Part shown: positions 44,532-53,934 of the stretch, piece by piece
Layout of the letters: every line of letters begins with the position of its first letter
Numbering within the stretch: position 1 is the stretch's first letter
Origin: Leptospira_A sp046736045
Lineage (GTDB): Bacteria; Spirochaetota; Leptospiria; Leptospirales; Leptospiraceae
Assembly (NCBI RefSeq): GCF_046736045.1
Contig: NZ_CP177134.1
Coordinates: 1,860,001 to 1,924,000 of the forward strand
DNA: 64,000 bases
Direction of reading: 5' to 3'
The notes under the pieces: generated by a model
Database searches by the model: none
Told to the model about the DNA's origin: nothing
What the model saw: only the letters and a program-made list of their open reading frames with translations
Translations under genes and position numbers: made by a program

Positions 44532-44870
44532 ATGAAAAGAACAGCAGTTTATTTTTTTATTCTCCTTGGTTCTGTTTTTTTAGGGAACTGCGGTAATGTG
44601 AAGAGCAGATCTTCGTGTGTAAGTCAGTGCGCTTCGGAACAACTTGTATGCGGTTTACTGATGCAGCAGCAGAACATGAGTTCCGGCGGTTCAATCGTTA
44701 CCTGTCTTGCAGTTTATAATATATGCGAGTCCAAATGTTCCGGTGGCACTACAAGCACTACTACCAGAACAACCCGCACTAGCTCCAGCGGAGGAGGAAG
44801 TTCTTCCGGAGGGGGCAGCGGCGGGGGAAGTAGTAGTGGCGGTGGCGGCCATGGAGGGAGTGGGCATTAA
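44532..44870 (+). CDS. Cysteine-containing lipoprotein with Gly/Ser-rich tail
   Basis: 112 aa. Lipoprotein signal (AVYFFILLGSVFLGNC). The middle contains six cysteines in pairs (SSCVSQCASEQLVC, TCLAVYNICESKC), which could form disulfides, and the last ~40 residues are low-complexity Gly/Ser with two His (GGGHGGSGH), giving a flexible or metal-binding tail. No known family recognised. Coupled with the ankyrin lipoprotein gene and followed by a strong terminator. Confidence 0.75.
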   Translation: MKRTAVYFFILLGSVFLGNCGNVKSRSSCVSQCASEQLVCGLLMQQQNMSSGGSIVTCLAVYNICESKCSGGTTSTTTRTTRTSSSGGGSSSGGGSGGGSSSGGGGHGGSGH

Positions 44871-44937
44871 GCCTTTCCATTCAGTGATTATATTTGAAAC
44901 TTGAACGGGTTTTAAGATAAATCTTTTCCACCTCTAT

Positions 44938-44980
44938 TCGGCTGGCGACAAGCAAGTGTTTGTTGTCAGCCGGTTTTTTT
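44938..44980 (+). terminator. Rho-independent terminator after the lipoprotein pair
   Basis: 13-bp stem (44938-44950 with 44959-44971; two G-U wobbles on the plus strand) with an 8-nt loop, followed by eight T residues. It ends at the stop codon of the convergent minus-strand gene. Confidence 0.85.
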
Positions 44981-46083
44981 TAGTAGTCCAACAAACGTTT
45001 TGTAATCTCTGCAAAACGATCCCCGTATAATGATTGTACTTCGGTAAGTGCGGAAACAAAAGGGTATTCAGCTATTTTGAATCGGATCTTTTTCGCCTGA
45101 GGGAAATCATACGACTCACAGAATGATTTACAGAAGACAGTTGAATAATCTTTTATGGTTTGCGTAGGGTAAAGGATCAGTCCCGATTCCGTGCGAATGG
45201 TAGAAGGTCCGAAGGTTTCTATCCTGGAAGGGAAGGTTCGGGCGAAACTATCCAAATAAGCAGCCAGCAAAAATTCATTCATCCCTTCGTAAACTTCCAC
45301 ACCGATTTTCGGATCACCATCAAATGTTATTTTTTTTGCGATCCCCAGGCTGTCCCAAAATCCAACTGCTTGTGAAGAGTGGTCTTTTTTGACAGATGGG
45401 TAAGGGTAATGGATTTTTGACATGACTTTGTTTCGTGTTTCTTCACCAAGCATTTGTTCAATGAGGATGAGGCTTGCTTCTACGGAAGAAGACACGCCTG
45501 CCGATGAAATCAAATTTCTATCTTTTGTGTATTTCGTATGAACTTTCCAATTTAGATCTGGATATTGTTTTTGAATATCGTTTTGGGAAGATGCATGAGT
45601 TGTAATTTCATATCCGTTAAATTGTTTTGACTCCCCGATTAATTTCGCTCCTTCGCAAATGGATAAAAATTGTTTGTTTTTGTATTTTGAAATATAATCC
45701 GAAAAAGGTTTTTCATCGGAATGAAAAACGGCAGGCAGGATGATCACATCCGGTTCCCATACAGATGTTTTCAGATTTTCCTGCGGAAGCAGAAAGATGC
45801 CTTTCCAAATGGAAATGGGAGCACCGGTTTGAGAAATGATTCTGACTTCGATGGATTCGGTTGCGGATAAAAGATAGAACGGAATGAGCAGATCGGTAAT
45901 CTCGGTTCCTTTTTCATCGGAAAGTATAACAGCCTTTAGCTTCTTTTTATTTGAATGAGATGGATACCCGCCTGGGTTTGTTATACTTGCAGGATCAACA
46001 GCGTGAAATTCATTCAACTGGGTACAAGAGGAGAAAAAGACCAAAAAAACAAAAGATAGGGCAATCCGTTTTTTGAATATCAT
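44980..46083 (-). CDS. DJ-1/PfpI-fold lipoprotein
   Basis: 367 aa from the ATG at 46083, which lies one base after the upstream stop (TAACATG) and gives a good lipoprotein signal (MIFKKRIALSFVFLVFFSSC); the longer frame to 46119 overlaps the cyclase gene. Residues about 40-230 match the glutamine-amidotransferase-like DJ-1/PfpI fold of AraC-type regulators: nucleophile-elbow Cys in FLSICEGAKLIG and the follow-on segment DRNLISSAGVSSSVEASLIL. There is no HTH, and the anchor suggests a periplasmic face. Co-transcribed with the cyclases; a sensory or enzymatic role is unproven. Confidence 0.75.
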   Translation of the reverse strand: MIFKKRIALSFVFLVFFSSCTQLNEFHAVDPASITNPGGYPSHSNKKKLKAVILSDEKGTEITDLLIPFYLLSATESIEVRIISQTGAPISIWKGIFLLPQENLKTSVWEPDVIILPAVFHSDEKPFSDYISKYKNKQFLSICEGAKLIGESKQFNGYEITTHASSQNDIQKQYPDLNWKVHTKYTKDRNLISSAGVSSSVEASLILIEQMLGEETRNKVMSKIHYPYPSVKKDHSSQAVGFWDSLGIAKKITFDGDPKIGVEVYEGMNEFLLAAYLDSFARTFPSRIETFGPSTIRTESGLILYPTQTIKDYSTVFCKSFCESYDFPQAKKIRFKIAEYPFVSALTEVQSLYGDRFAEITKRLLDY

Positions 46084-46084
46084 G

Positions 46085-48172
46085 TTATCCAGCTTGTCTA
46101 TAAATGATTTTCGCTCCAATCTTTAAATTTTTATATAAATCTAGAAATTGTTCATTGGGAACAATTCCTTCTCCGTCTCTGGAAAATTCGGGACGAAGTT
46201 TTTTCAAATAATACATTCCCATTTCACCTTTGTTCTTTGCGGATACCTTGCCTCTGTATTCACAAACAAAGAATCGTTTTACCTTTTCGTAGGTTTCTTC
46301 CGAAAGATTCACTTCACCGGGTGTACTGCTGCTTTCCATACGGCTTGCAATGTTTACCGTATCTCCCCAAACGTCATAAGCGAATTTTGTTTTGCCGACA
46401 ACTCCGGCTACAACCGATCCCGTATGAATTCCGATTCGAATTTCCCAGAAAGGTTGACCTAACATTTCTTTTACGATCTTTACCTGATTCATAAAGGATT
46501 TGATCTCCATGGCAAATAAACAAGCGTCTACCGAATGAGTGAAATTTCCCTGGGGGATTCCACCTGCGGCCATATAAGAATCACCGATCGTTTTCAGTTT
46601 TTCGAAATTGTGTCGAACCGCTATATCATCAAATTGGGAAAAACAAGCATCTAACTGCTGTATGAGGTCTTCGGGAGAAAGAGATTCCGCTGCATTCGTA
46701 AAGTTTTTGAAATCGGTAAATAGGATTGTTGCGGATTCGTATTCCATGGGAATTACTTCGCCTTTTTCCATTAACTCTTCCGCAAGTTCGCCAGGTAGAA
46801 TGTTTTTTAGAAAGTGGATGGTTCTTTCTTTTTCAGATTCCAAATCACTCATTAAGTTTGCATTATGAATCGATCCTGCAATCTGTTCGCAAAAGGAATT
46901 GATTTCAAAAAATTCATCTTTGTTCCAATCGGAACCTCTTGTTAGTCTCGTGACACAAATGATTCCTATCGTTTGATTTTGTACTACCAAAGGGATTTGT
47001 GCGAAATTGTCCAAATTGAAAGCATCAATGATTCTTTTATCATAACCGGAAAACAATTTGTCAGTTGATTGAATTCGTTTCAGATAAACGGGTTTTTTCT
47101 TTTCATAAGTTCTGAATAAAGATCCGGATTCTTTGGAAAGCGGTGCTGAAAAATTGCGAAGGAAGTTGGTAACCAAAAGTCCTTTGTTGAATATTTCCTT
47201 GGAAAAAACATAAGGCATCAGTTTTTTCTTTTTTTTATCAGCCAATAGAATAAAACCAAGTTCCACTCTATGATTGGATTTTAAAAATAAAAATACTTCC
47301 GTTATGATATCGTCTATCTTGTTATGCGAATTAATCTTACGAATGGATTTGTAGAGCAATTCCAGTTTTTGTCTGTTGGTTTCCAAGATTTGTTTTTCAT
47401 TCTGAATTTTTTTGTTTTTGTCAGCCAGCTCATCAATCAAAAATCCGGACTCGATCGAACCCGCAACATAATCGCCTATGATTTTGATTTGATTTTGTTC
47501 TTGGGAGGAAAGTTTCAGATCTCCTGAATAATCCAAAAGATCGAGAGTACCGATGAAATTTTGACGTAGTAACAAAGGTACGATGAACAAAGATTTCAAA
47601 TCTACTGAAATCTTATTTTCCAGTTCGGCTCCTTTGGTTTCGTATTTGTTCAAATCCTGTATGAAGAAAGTTCTTTTTCTTTTCCATGCGTAGGCATGTG
47701 CATAATAAGTTACAGTATCATTTGTAACTTTAATTTTTCTGGAACGGATTCCTTCCCGCAGACTCTCTTCCAAATCGTCGGGGAAGTTTGAATCATAAAA
47801 CACCAGTTCTTCGGTATTTTTATCGAATATGTAAAGAACGTAATGAGGAACTTTGTATTTTTCCTGAAAGTAATGCGCGAGTAAGACTAAAATTTCTTTC
47901 AGATGACGGCAAGCATTGATTTCCCTTAATAAGGAATCCAGGTCTGTCAATTGGGAATAGGATCTGTACAATTTGTCCGAAAACTCGTCGGATTGGGTTT
48001 GGATATCGTACATCTCTTTTTTTTTGGCAACGATCGCATCTTCCAATTCGGAGATTTTATTTTTGTATTGGAGGATTTCTTTGTCTCGGGCGGATAATAT
48101 CTTATAAAGACGAAAGAGCAGATAAAATATAAATAAAATCCCGATCGCGGCAATTGCTAAAAATTCGATCAT
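46085..48172 (-). CDS. Class III adenylate cyclase with GAF domains
   Basis: 695 aa. One N-terminal membrane helix (IEFLAIAAIGILFIFYLLF), a coiled coil, two GAF-type domains (about residues 70-225 and 265-440), and a C-terminal cyclase domain (about 485-660). Catalytic residues all look intact: metal Asp in LFTDFKNF and GDSYMAAGG, the adenine-specifying Lys in KLKTIGD and Asp in YDVWGDTVNIASRM, and the transition-state Asn and Arg in that same motif. It should make cAMP. It begins four bases after the stop of the degenerate cyclase receptor gene and is followed by the DJ-1-like lipoprotein gene. Confidence 0.93.
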   Translation of the reverse strand: MIEFLAIAAIGILFIFYLLFRLYKILSARDKEILQYKNKISELEDAIVAKKKEMYDIQTQSDEFSDKLYRSYSQLTDLDSLLREINACRHLKEILVLLAHYFQEKYKVPHYVLYIFDKNTEELVFYDSNFPDDLEESLREGIRSRKIKVTNDTVTYYAHAYAWKRKRTFFIQDLNKYETKGAELENKISVDLKSLFIVPLLLRQNFIGTLDLLDYSGDLKLSSQEQNQIKIIGDYVAGSIESGFLIDELADKNKKIQNEKQILETNRQKLELLYKSIRKINSHNKIDDIITEVFLFLKSNHRVELGFILLADKKKKKLMPYVFSKEIFNKGLLVTNFLRNFSAPLSKESGSLFRTYEKKKPVYLKRIQSTDKLFSGYDKRIIDAFNLDNFAQIPLVVQNQTIGIICVTRLTRGSDWNKDEFFEINSFCEQIAGSIHNANLMSDLESEKERTIHFLKNILPGELAEELMEKGEVIPMEYESATILFTDFKNFTNAAESLSPEDLIQQLDACFSQFDDIAVRHNFEKLKTIGDSYMAAGGIPQGNFTHSVDACLFAMEIKSFMNQVKIVKEMLGQPFWEIRIGIHTGSVVAGVVGKTKFAYDVWGDTVNIASRMESSSTPGEVNLSEETYEKVKRFFVCEYRGKVSAKNKGEMGMYYLKKLRPEFSRDGEGIVPNEQFLDLYKNLKIGAKIIYRQAG

Positions 48173-48176
48173 ATGA

Positions 48177-51100
48177 TTACTTGATTAAAATTCTCGCACC
48201 GCGTTTTTGTTGGGTGTAGAGTCTTTCAAATGCTTCGTTCGGATGAATGCCCGATTCCAAAGCAAAGTCCGATCGAAGTGATTTCAATTCGATGATAGGG
48301 ATGGGATCTCCTTCGTAGGTATTGATTTCTCTTTGATTTTCCAATACGAACAATCTTTTCACTTTTTCCGCACTTTCCAGGGAAATATTGATAGCCGTAG
48401 AATCCGCCCCTCTTCGTATAGCCTGTGTTTGTGTGACAGTTTTTCCCCATACGTCATAACTGAATTTTGTTTTTCCGATTACACCTGCAACAACGGGACC
48501 TGAATGAATCGCAATCGTAATCAACGGAGGTTTGAAAGCAATATCCGGAAATTCCAATTTGATCCGGTTTGCTTCTTCCCTTATCTGAAGTGCCGCCAAA
48601 CAAGCGTCAATCGTATGTGTGAAATTTCCTACGGGAAGTCCCCCGGCGGCAACATACATATCACCGGTCATTTTTAATTTTTCCATGTTATTCGATTTGA
48701 TGATCTCGTCAAATCTGGAAAAATACAAATCCAATCCTTCTAATAACTCCTCCGGAGTGAGTTGGGACGTCATCTGTGAAAATCCGGGAAAGCTGGTCAT
48801 CAGCATAGTAACGTTTTCGAATTCGACAGGATTGACTCTTCCTTTCCTTTGTAATTCTTCAGCTACGTTTTTCGGTAAAATATTGAGTAGTAAGGAGTCA
48901 GATCTGTGTTTCTCTTCTTCAATTTTATTCATGAGGAAGTTGTTCCCTATAGCACCTGCTATATGTTCGGAAACACCCACTATGGAAGTTAACTCTTCCT
49001 GGTTCAATTGAACCTCTTTGTCCATGATTCCGAAAATCGCCATCGCAACCACTTTATCGTTATTGATCAAAGGAGAAATCAAAATGGAAGACACTCCCGA
49101 TTTCGTTATGATTTCCCTGTCGATCTCGTATGGGATTTTTTTCGGAATCTTTTTCATATAGAAAAATCTTTTTCTCGAATAACACTTGTATACGAACCCG
49201 CTTTTTTCATTCAGTTGGAACTTCAGATTTTTGAAAAAGAATATGTTTTCATCTGCAAGCAAATCGAATCCTGAGTGATTGAGATAACGGAATTCTGAAA
49301 ATTCATTATCCAGATAATATAGAACACAATTTGAAATTCGATAATTGGATTTTATGAATTCGAAAATTTCGGCAAGAGTTCCTTCCAAGTTGGTGGATGA
49401 GTTGATTGTTTTCGCAAACTCATTCAGTTTTTGAATTTCCTGTTTGGCGGATTCCGCTTTTTTCCTTTCCTGCTCGGTGATTTGAAGCAATAAGGAGTTT
49501 TGAATCGCTCCTGCAATCTGATCGCAAAAACCGGTGATCCTTCTCAATTCATTCCGATCCAGATTCAAACCTTCTTTATAAGAAGTGAAATAGGCCATAC
49601 CGATCACATTGTTTTGAACAATCAAAGGGTTGATGATAAATGATTTTAATTCGAGATTTTTGATAATGGATTTGTCGATCGTGTATTCCAGATAACCCGG
49701 AATCCTCGATAGATAAAGCGGTCGTTTGCGGATAAAGGATTTGTAAACAAAACCCCCTTTTTCATTCAAAGGTATGATCAGGTTTTTTGCAAATTGCAGA
49801 TGCTCCGGTTTTGCGAGATCGGGATTTGTCGTGCTATAAGTATAGAATGCATTTTTTTTAGTATCTATCAGTTGTAAGATGGTGCCTTCGATGCCGAAAG
49901 TTTTCAAAATATAATCGAACATTTCCTGGATGATTCTGTCCAGGCTGGATTCGGAATTGATTTTTTTGGAAAATTCATTCAGTTTGATAACTTCGTTTTT
50001 GGCGTGTTCCGTATTTGCGCGTGCAAGTTCGGCCAAATTTCTCTCTTTATTGAGAGTTTCGATTAACATCGAATTGATGACTGCCGTTGCAATCGCTTCG
50101 GCAGTACTTTCTGCAATCCTGAGATGATCTTTGGAGAAAGATACATTTTCTTCTGTGGTGAATAATGTAAGTAAGGCGATGATCTTTCCTTGCGCCACCA
50201 ATGGTAAAATCATTCCGGGATGTTTTCCTACGATATCCACCATGATTTGATTGGAATCGGTCAAAACACCTTCCTTGACTTTCGAAAAACGGAACGGTCT
50301 ATTCCGTTTGTAAACCAAATACATTACTCCTGATTCCGGTTGGAGTGCAAATTTCAGATTTGTTAATAACTTTTGTTTTTCTTCCGTAGGATCTACGGAG
50401 AGAACGGATTTATAATAATCAATGGAACCTTTTTCTTCATTGACTAAAAATAAAATCATTGAGTCGCAGGAAACCTCTTCCTTCAGATATTCAAATGCCT
50501 TGGACATAATGGATTCCAGTTGAAGGCTTGAATTGAGAGTTTTCGCGAATTCGTTTAACCGTTGTATGTTTTCTCTGGAAGTCGCTAATTCTTTGGTTCT
50601 TTCTACGACCAGATCTTCCAATCCTTCTTTCAGGTTGTTCAACTGTTCGTTGGAACCTTCCAGATTTTCCTTTAACTTTTCGATGGATTCGTAAGCGCGG
50701 GTAAAACCGTAAGAAAGAATATAACCTTGGAATAGTATGAATAACAAAAACCCGAAAGGAGTCAGGTTCATCGTATTTATGACATTGTTCTGGTATAGTA
50801 TGTCATTTGTTAATGCAATACAAACTAACAAAAATCCTGTGAGTGACATACTTGCTCCCACTTTGTCTTTTGGGAATGCGTGAATGATGGCACCGATGAT
50901 CCGCAAACAAACAAGTATAAGCAATAATTGGAAATAGAGCGCAAGAGAAGCAAATTGATGAACCGGAAAAAGCAAAGAAGCGATAAAAGGTGCAATCAGT
51001 GCCAAAAGAATCCATGTGTTTTTTTTGCCTAAGGTTTGCGGAAATACCAAATGATAAAAATAAGCGAATACCGCTGTTGCGATGTAGAGAGTGGAAAATT

Positions 51101-51920
51101 CAAGTCGGATCAATACATCCATCGGGATTTCCGGTATAATGCTTGTTAATACTCTTTCTCCCGTAGTTAGAATCCGTAAGACCAAAAACAAACTGAACAA
51201 TGCAATGAATAAACTCGCTCTGTCCTGTCTTCTCATGATGAACAAACCGATATGATAAAGTGCCCACAGGAAAATACTTCCTGCAATGAAGGAAGTGATC
51301 TGATAAATTCGGTTTAATTTGCCGTAAACCTGTTTGCGTTCTCCGATTTCAGCAGATTCCCAAAATCCTCCTTTGGGATAATGGTAATTTGCAACTTCAT
51401 AAACGATTTCGGTTTCTCCCGATAGATTTTCCAAATCGAAGAGTCCCGGTTTATAAGAAGGAGCATAACTTTCCGCAAAGCGGGAGACCCTCCCTTCTTC
51501 ATGAATCAACTTTCCGTTTACGTACAATCTGTACGCAGAAGACAAATCCAAATTATGAATGGCTAACGGAGGATTGTTGTCAGGCAGTTTGAGTTTGAGC
51601 CGGTAAGTTCCGTAACCGAAACCTCCCAAAGTTTTTCCACCCGCTTCCAATCCTTTCCATGTGGAAGGAATGGAAACGGTAAGGAAGGAAGCAGGAGTTT
51701 TTCTTTCCCTGGAAGAAGATACTTCTTCATAGGTTTGATTCCAATAGAATTCCCATTCTCCATCCAATGCGACGATTCCGTCTTTGGTGAAATCCCAGGT
51801 TTCCAGATCCAAAATGCCTTTGGATGCCGGACTTGCCTTCCTTCCTTGTTTTTGGCAAGAAAGAAAGAGGGCACCTAAAACAAACAGGAGTAGAACGGAT
51901 TTTTTAAAATAATAAGGCAT
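48177..51920 (-). CDS. 7TMR-DISM receptor with GAF domains and degenerate class III cyclase domain
   Basis: 1247 aa. Lipoprotein-like signal (KSVLLLFVLGALFLSC), periplasmic jelly-roll domain of the 7TMR-DISMED2 type (about residues 35-195), seven membrane helices (about 205-420), a coiled coil, three GAF domains (about 455-620, 650-810 and 830-1000), and a cyclase homology domain (about 1035-1220). The cyclase domain departs from consensus at key sites: the first metal Asp is Ser (MLMTSFPGF), and the VNxASR motif reads VTQTQA, losing the transition-state Asn and Arg. Lys of KLKMTGD, the second Asp and Asp of YDVWG remain. It is therefore probably inactive alone and may regulate the intact cyclase encoded next. 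Confidence 0.9.
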   Translation of the reverse strand: MPYYFKKSVLLLFVLGALFLSCQKQGRKASPASKGILDLETWDFTKDGIVALDGEWEFYWNQTYEEVSSSRERKTPASFLTVSIPSTWKGLEAGGKTLGGFGYGTYRLKLKLPDNNPPLAIHNLDLSSAYRLYVNGKLIHEEGRVSRFAESYAPSYKPGLFDLENLSGETEIVYEVANYHYPKGGFWESAEIGERKQVYGKLNRIYQITSFIAGSIFLWALYHIGLFIMRRQDRASLFIALFSLFLVLRILTTGERVLTSIIPEIPMDVLIRLEFSTLYIATAVFAYFYHLVFPQTLGKKNTWILLALIAPFIASLLFPVHQFASLALYFQLLLILVCLRIIGAIIHAFPKDKVGASMSLTGFLLVCIALTNDILYQNNVINTMNLTPFGFLLFILFQGYILSYGFTRAYESIEKLKENLEGSNEQLNNLKEGLEDLVVERTKELATSRENIQRLNEFAKTLNSSLQLESIMSKAFEYLKEEVSCDSMILFLVNEEKGSIDYYKSVLSVDPTEEKQKLLTNLKFALQPESGVMYLVYKRNRPFRFSKVKEGVLTDSNQIMVDIVGKHPGMILPLVAQGKIIALLTLFTTEENVSFSKDHLRIAESTAEAIATAVINSMLIETLNKERNLAELARANTEHAKNEVIKLNEFSKKINSESSLDRIIQEMFDYILKTFGIEGTILQLIDTKKNAFYTYSTTNPDLAKPEHLQFAKNLIIPLNEKGGFVYKSFIRKRPLYLSRIPGYLEYTIDKSIIKNLELKSFIINPLIVQNNVIGMAYFTSYKEGLNLDRNELRRITGFCDQIAGAIQNSLLLQITEQERKKAESAKQEIQKLNEFAKTINSSTNLEGTLAEIFEFIKSNYRISNCVLYYLDNEFSEFRYLNHSGFDLLADENIFFFKNLKFQLNEKSGFVYKCYSRKRFFYMKKIPKKIPYEIDREIITKSGVSSILISPLINNDKVVAMAIFGIMDKEVQLNQEELTSIVGVSEHIAGAIGNNFLMNKIEEEKHRSDSLLLNILPKNVAEELQRKGRVNPVEFENVTMLMTSFPGFSQMTSQLTPEELLEGLDLYFSRFDEIIKSNNMEKLKMTGDMYVAAGGLPVGNFTHTIDACLAALQIREEANRIKLEFPDIAFKPPLITIAIHSGPVVAGVIGKTKFSYDVWGKTVTQTQAIRRGADSTAINISLESAEKVKRLFVLENQREINTYEGDPIPIIELKSLRSDFALESGIHPNEAFERLYTQQKRGARILIK

Positions 51921-51968
51921 GGGTAGCCACCTAAGCTAAATGAAGATGGCGTTTTTTAAAGCAAAAAA

Positions 51969-53027
51969 TTAGTAGCTGAGTTTTATCTTTGCATCAATGA
52001 TCCAACCACTCAATAAAGATCGGATCCAATGTACCATTTGTTCGTTTTCGGATTCGCTATAAGAAACCACCCCGTCTTTTTTTTGAAATGGATAATATAG
52101 AAGCGCTGTATCTTGCCTTAGGCTCTGCATATTTTTCAAAAAGTCGGCATTCATTCTGAAACTGCCCACACTTATGTCCATTATCTTATCCGGGTTTAGG
52201 TTTTCCCTAAGTTTTAAAACCAAATCCGAATATGTATCTTTCCAATCCGGTTCTCTTAAGATGGGGTCCAAACAAATCCTGACATTCCATCCGTCTTCAC
52301 TTGCTTTTTTTAAAGATTGAATTCTTGCATCGAGAGGTGCTGTTTTTTTTTCTACTTGTTTGGAAATGATCTCGGGAGAAATGGTCCAGGCTAAAATTAC
52401 ATTTGGAATGGGTCGCATACCAGCTAATGTTTGATAGTTGCCAGATTTGGTTCTGATTTCCAAAATAAGATTTTGTCTGGATTCCGCAAATTCGATCCAG
52501 GCTTTGGTAGCCGGAAAAAAAGCTTCGGTTGCAAGCAAATCCGTATCATAAGAGAGAGCCAGATAAAGGTTTCCGTGTTTTTCCAAAAACTCATCCGTAG
52601 ATTGGAAAAAGTCCTCCCAATTTACAAATAATACGATATTTCCCGAAGGAAACATCCCTTGCAAATAACAATAGTCACAGTCATAGAGGCAGTTCAGTGC
52701 CAGAGTATTATAATAGAATTGCGGATGATCAAAGTTAGGTGAAAAATCGCTTCCCGGATAAAGGTATTGGTCTTTTTTTTTGGCAAGTATCAATTTGGGA
52801 GAGAGTTTTTGAATTCTGAAATTCTGTCCTCTTTTGTTGAAAACATCTTTGTAGTGTTTGATTTTGATTCTTTCTGCTGATTTGAACTTTTCCAGAATCT
52901 GTACGGTTCTGAAATGATCTTCCACTTCTTCTTCGATATAGATGTGGGAAAACGGTTTAAACAAGTAGCTTCTCCAGCCAATTCTGAAAAATTTCTTTCG
53001 ATTTTTGTTTTTCCAGTTTTTTGTCAT
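51969..53027 (-). CDS. Spore photoproduct lyase-like radical SAM protein
   Basis: 352 aa. A radical-SAM 4Fe-4S motif CLYDCDYC (CxxxCxxC) is found near residue 110, as in spore photoproduct lyase, and N-terminal (FSHIYIEEEVEDH) and C-terminal (ALLYYPFQKKDGVVSYSES) stretches match that family. SPL repairs the thymine dimer 5-thyminyl-5,6-dihydrothymine in spores, but this organism appears to be a non-sporing spirochaete, so the substrate may differ. Its ATG at 53027 overlaps the nucleosidase gene by 71 bases and has a weak ribosome-binding site; a TTG near 52960 is a shorter alternative. Confidence 0.85.
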   Translation of the reverse strand: MTKNWKNKNRKKFFRIGWRSYLFKPFSHIYIEEEVEDHFRTVQILEKFKSAERIKIKHYKDVFNKRGQNFRIQKLSPKLILAKKKDQYLYPGSDFSPNFDHPQFYYNTLALNCLYDCDYCYLQGMFPSGNIVLFVNWEDFFQSTDEFLEKHGNLYLALSYDTDLLATEAFFPATKAWIEFAESRQNLILEIRTKSGNYQTLAGMRPIPNVILAWTISPEIISKQVEKKTAPLDARIQSLKKASEDGWNVRICLDPILREPDWKDTYSDLVLKLRENLNPDKIMDISVGSFRMNADFLKNMQSLRQDTALLYYPFQKKDGVVSYSESENEQMVHWIRSLLSGWIIDAKIKLSY

Positions 53028-53838
53028 TCTTGGGAAACGAAGGAAGGGGAATTTCCGAATCAGGATGTCTTAGCTTGAAATATAAAATCGTTTTTTCCAG
53101 TTCAACTAACATTGACTCTGTGAAATGAAGGCTTGTTCCTATTTCTCTCCATTGTGTTTTTTCGGGTAGAGGGAGGGTTTCTTTTGTTTCCCATGGAAAA
53201 GGTTTTAAAAAATCGGATAATAAAGGCTCCAAAGATTTTTCCATATACCCTGTGACTTTGTCTTCCGTACAAAATGTACCTTCCAGATGATCCGAAATGA
53301 TTTTTCCGATTTGAATTTGTTCCAATTCGAAATACAATCCGGCCGCTTCAAAAAAACCGCTGGCTTCCATATCTACCAAATCAACCGATTTTGTCTCGGC
53401 CTGCGTCAGTTCTCTGAAATTTGTAAGTGGTTTTGTTTCACCTGTTTTCGAAAAGCTTACAGGTCGGTCGAATGTAGTGAGATGGGCTTCCCCTTTTAAG
53501 GAAAAGGATTCGATTCTTTCGGGAAAGTATTCTTTTTTTGTAGAGTCGTCTGTTAGGCGGTTGGCCCAAAAAAAATCCCCGAGGGATTTTTCAAAAGATG
53601 TGGTACCTGCAATTCCCAAATTCCAGATTCGTTCGTGTTTTCTCTCTTCTTTGGAGATTTGATGGCTGATTTCTCCCACAGCAAGTGCTGCCGCCAATTT
53701 GCCCACGCCGGTCACTGCCAGAATATGTTCCGGAGTTCGGAAATACCGGAATCTGCCTTGTGTCCGATCCGGTTTTGCTCCCAATGCCCGAATCCATGGT
53801 TTCGCTTCCGAAATCAGCGCAAATGTAATCACTCCCAT
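52957..53838 (-). CDS. Nucleoside phosphorylase / nucleosidase family protein (MTAN- or MqnB-like)
   Basis: 293 aa. Belongs to the phosphorylase superfamily that hydrolyses N-glycosidic bonds of purine nucleosides: catalytic Glu in VDMEASGFFEAA and Asp in ISDHLEG, with an N-terminal VTGVGKLAAALAVGE. Similar proteins include methylthioadenosine/SAH nucleosidase and futalosine hydrolase; this one has an unusually long C-terminal extension (about 60 residues with WLEKLLV end) that overlaps the radical SAM gene. Since radical SAM enzymes can release 5'-deoxyadenosine, a housekeeping role for that partner is possible but unproven. Confidence 0.8.
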   Translation of the reverse strand: MGVITFALISEAKPWIRALGAKPDRTQGRFRYFRTPEHILAVTGVGKLAAALAVGEISHQISKEERKHERIWNLGIAGTTSFEKSLGDFFWANRLTDDSTKKEYFPERIESFSLKGEAHLTTFDRPVSFSKTGETKPLTNFRELTQAETKSVDLVDMEASGFFEAAGLYFELEQIQIGKIISDHLEGTFCTEDKVTGYMEKSLEPLLSDFLKPFPWETKETLPLPEKTQWREIGTSLHFTESMLVELEKTILYFKLRHPDSEIPLPSFPKNDKKLEKQKSKEIFQNWLEKLLV

Positions 53839-53934
53839 AGTCTAATCTTTTGTCCGGGGTCATGCATGCAAAGAAAACTTTTACTGGCAATCTTCTTCTT
53901 AATCTATTTACCATTACATTCTGGAGGAAAAAAA

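Noticed and set aside
53590..53615. GTGGTACCT inside the nucleosidase gene resembling the end of the dispersed repeat
   Set aside because: Only about ten bases agree and it lies in a conserved coding frame; chance match.
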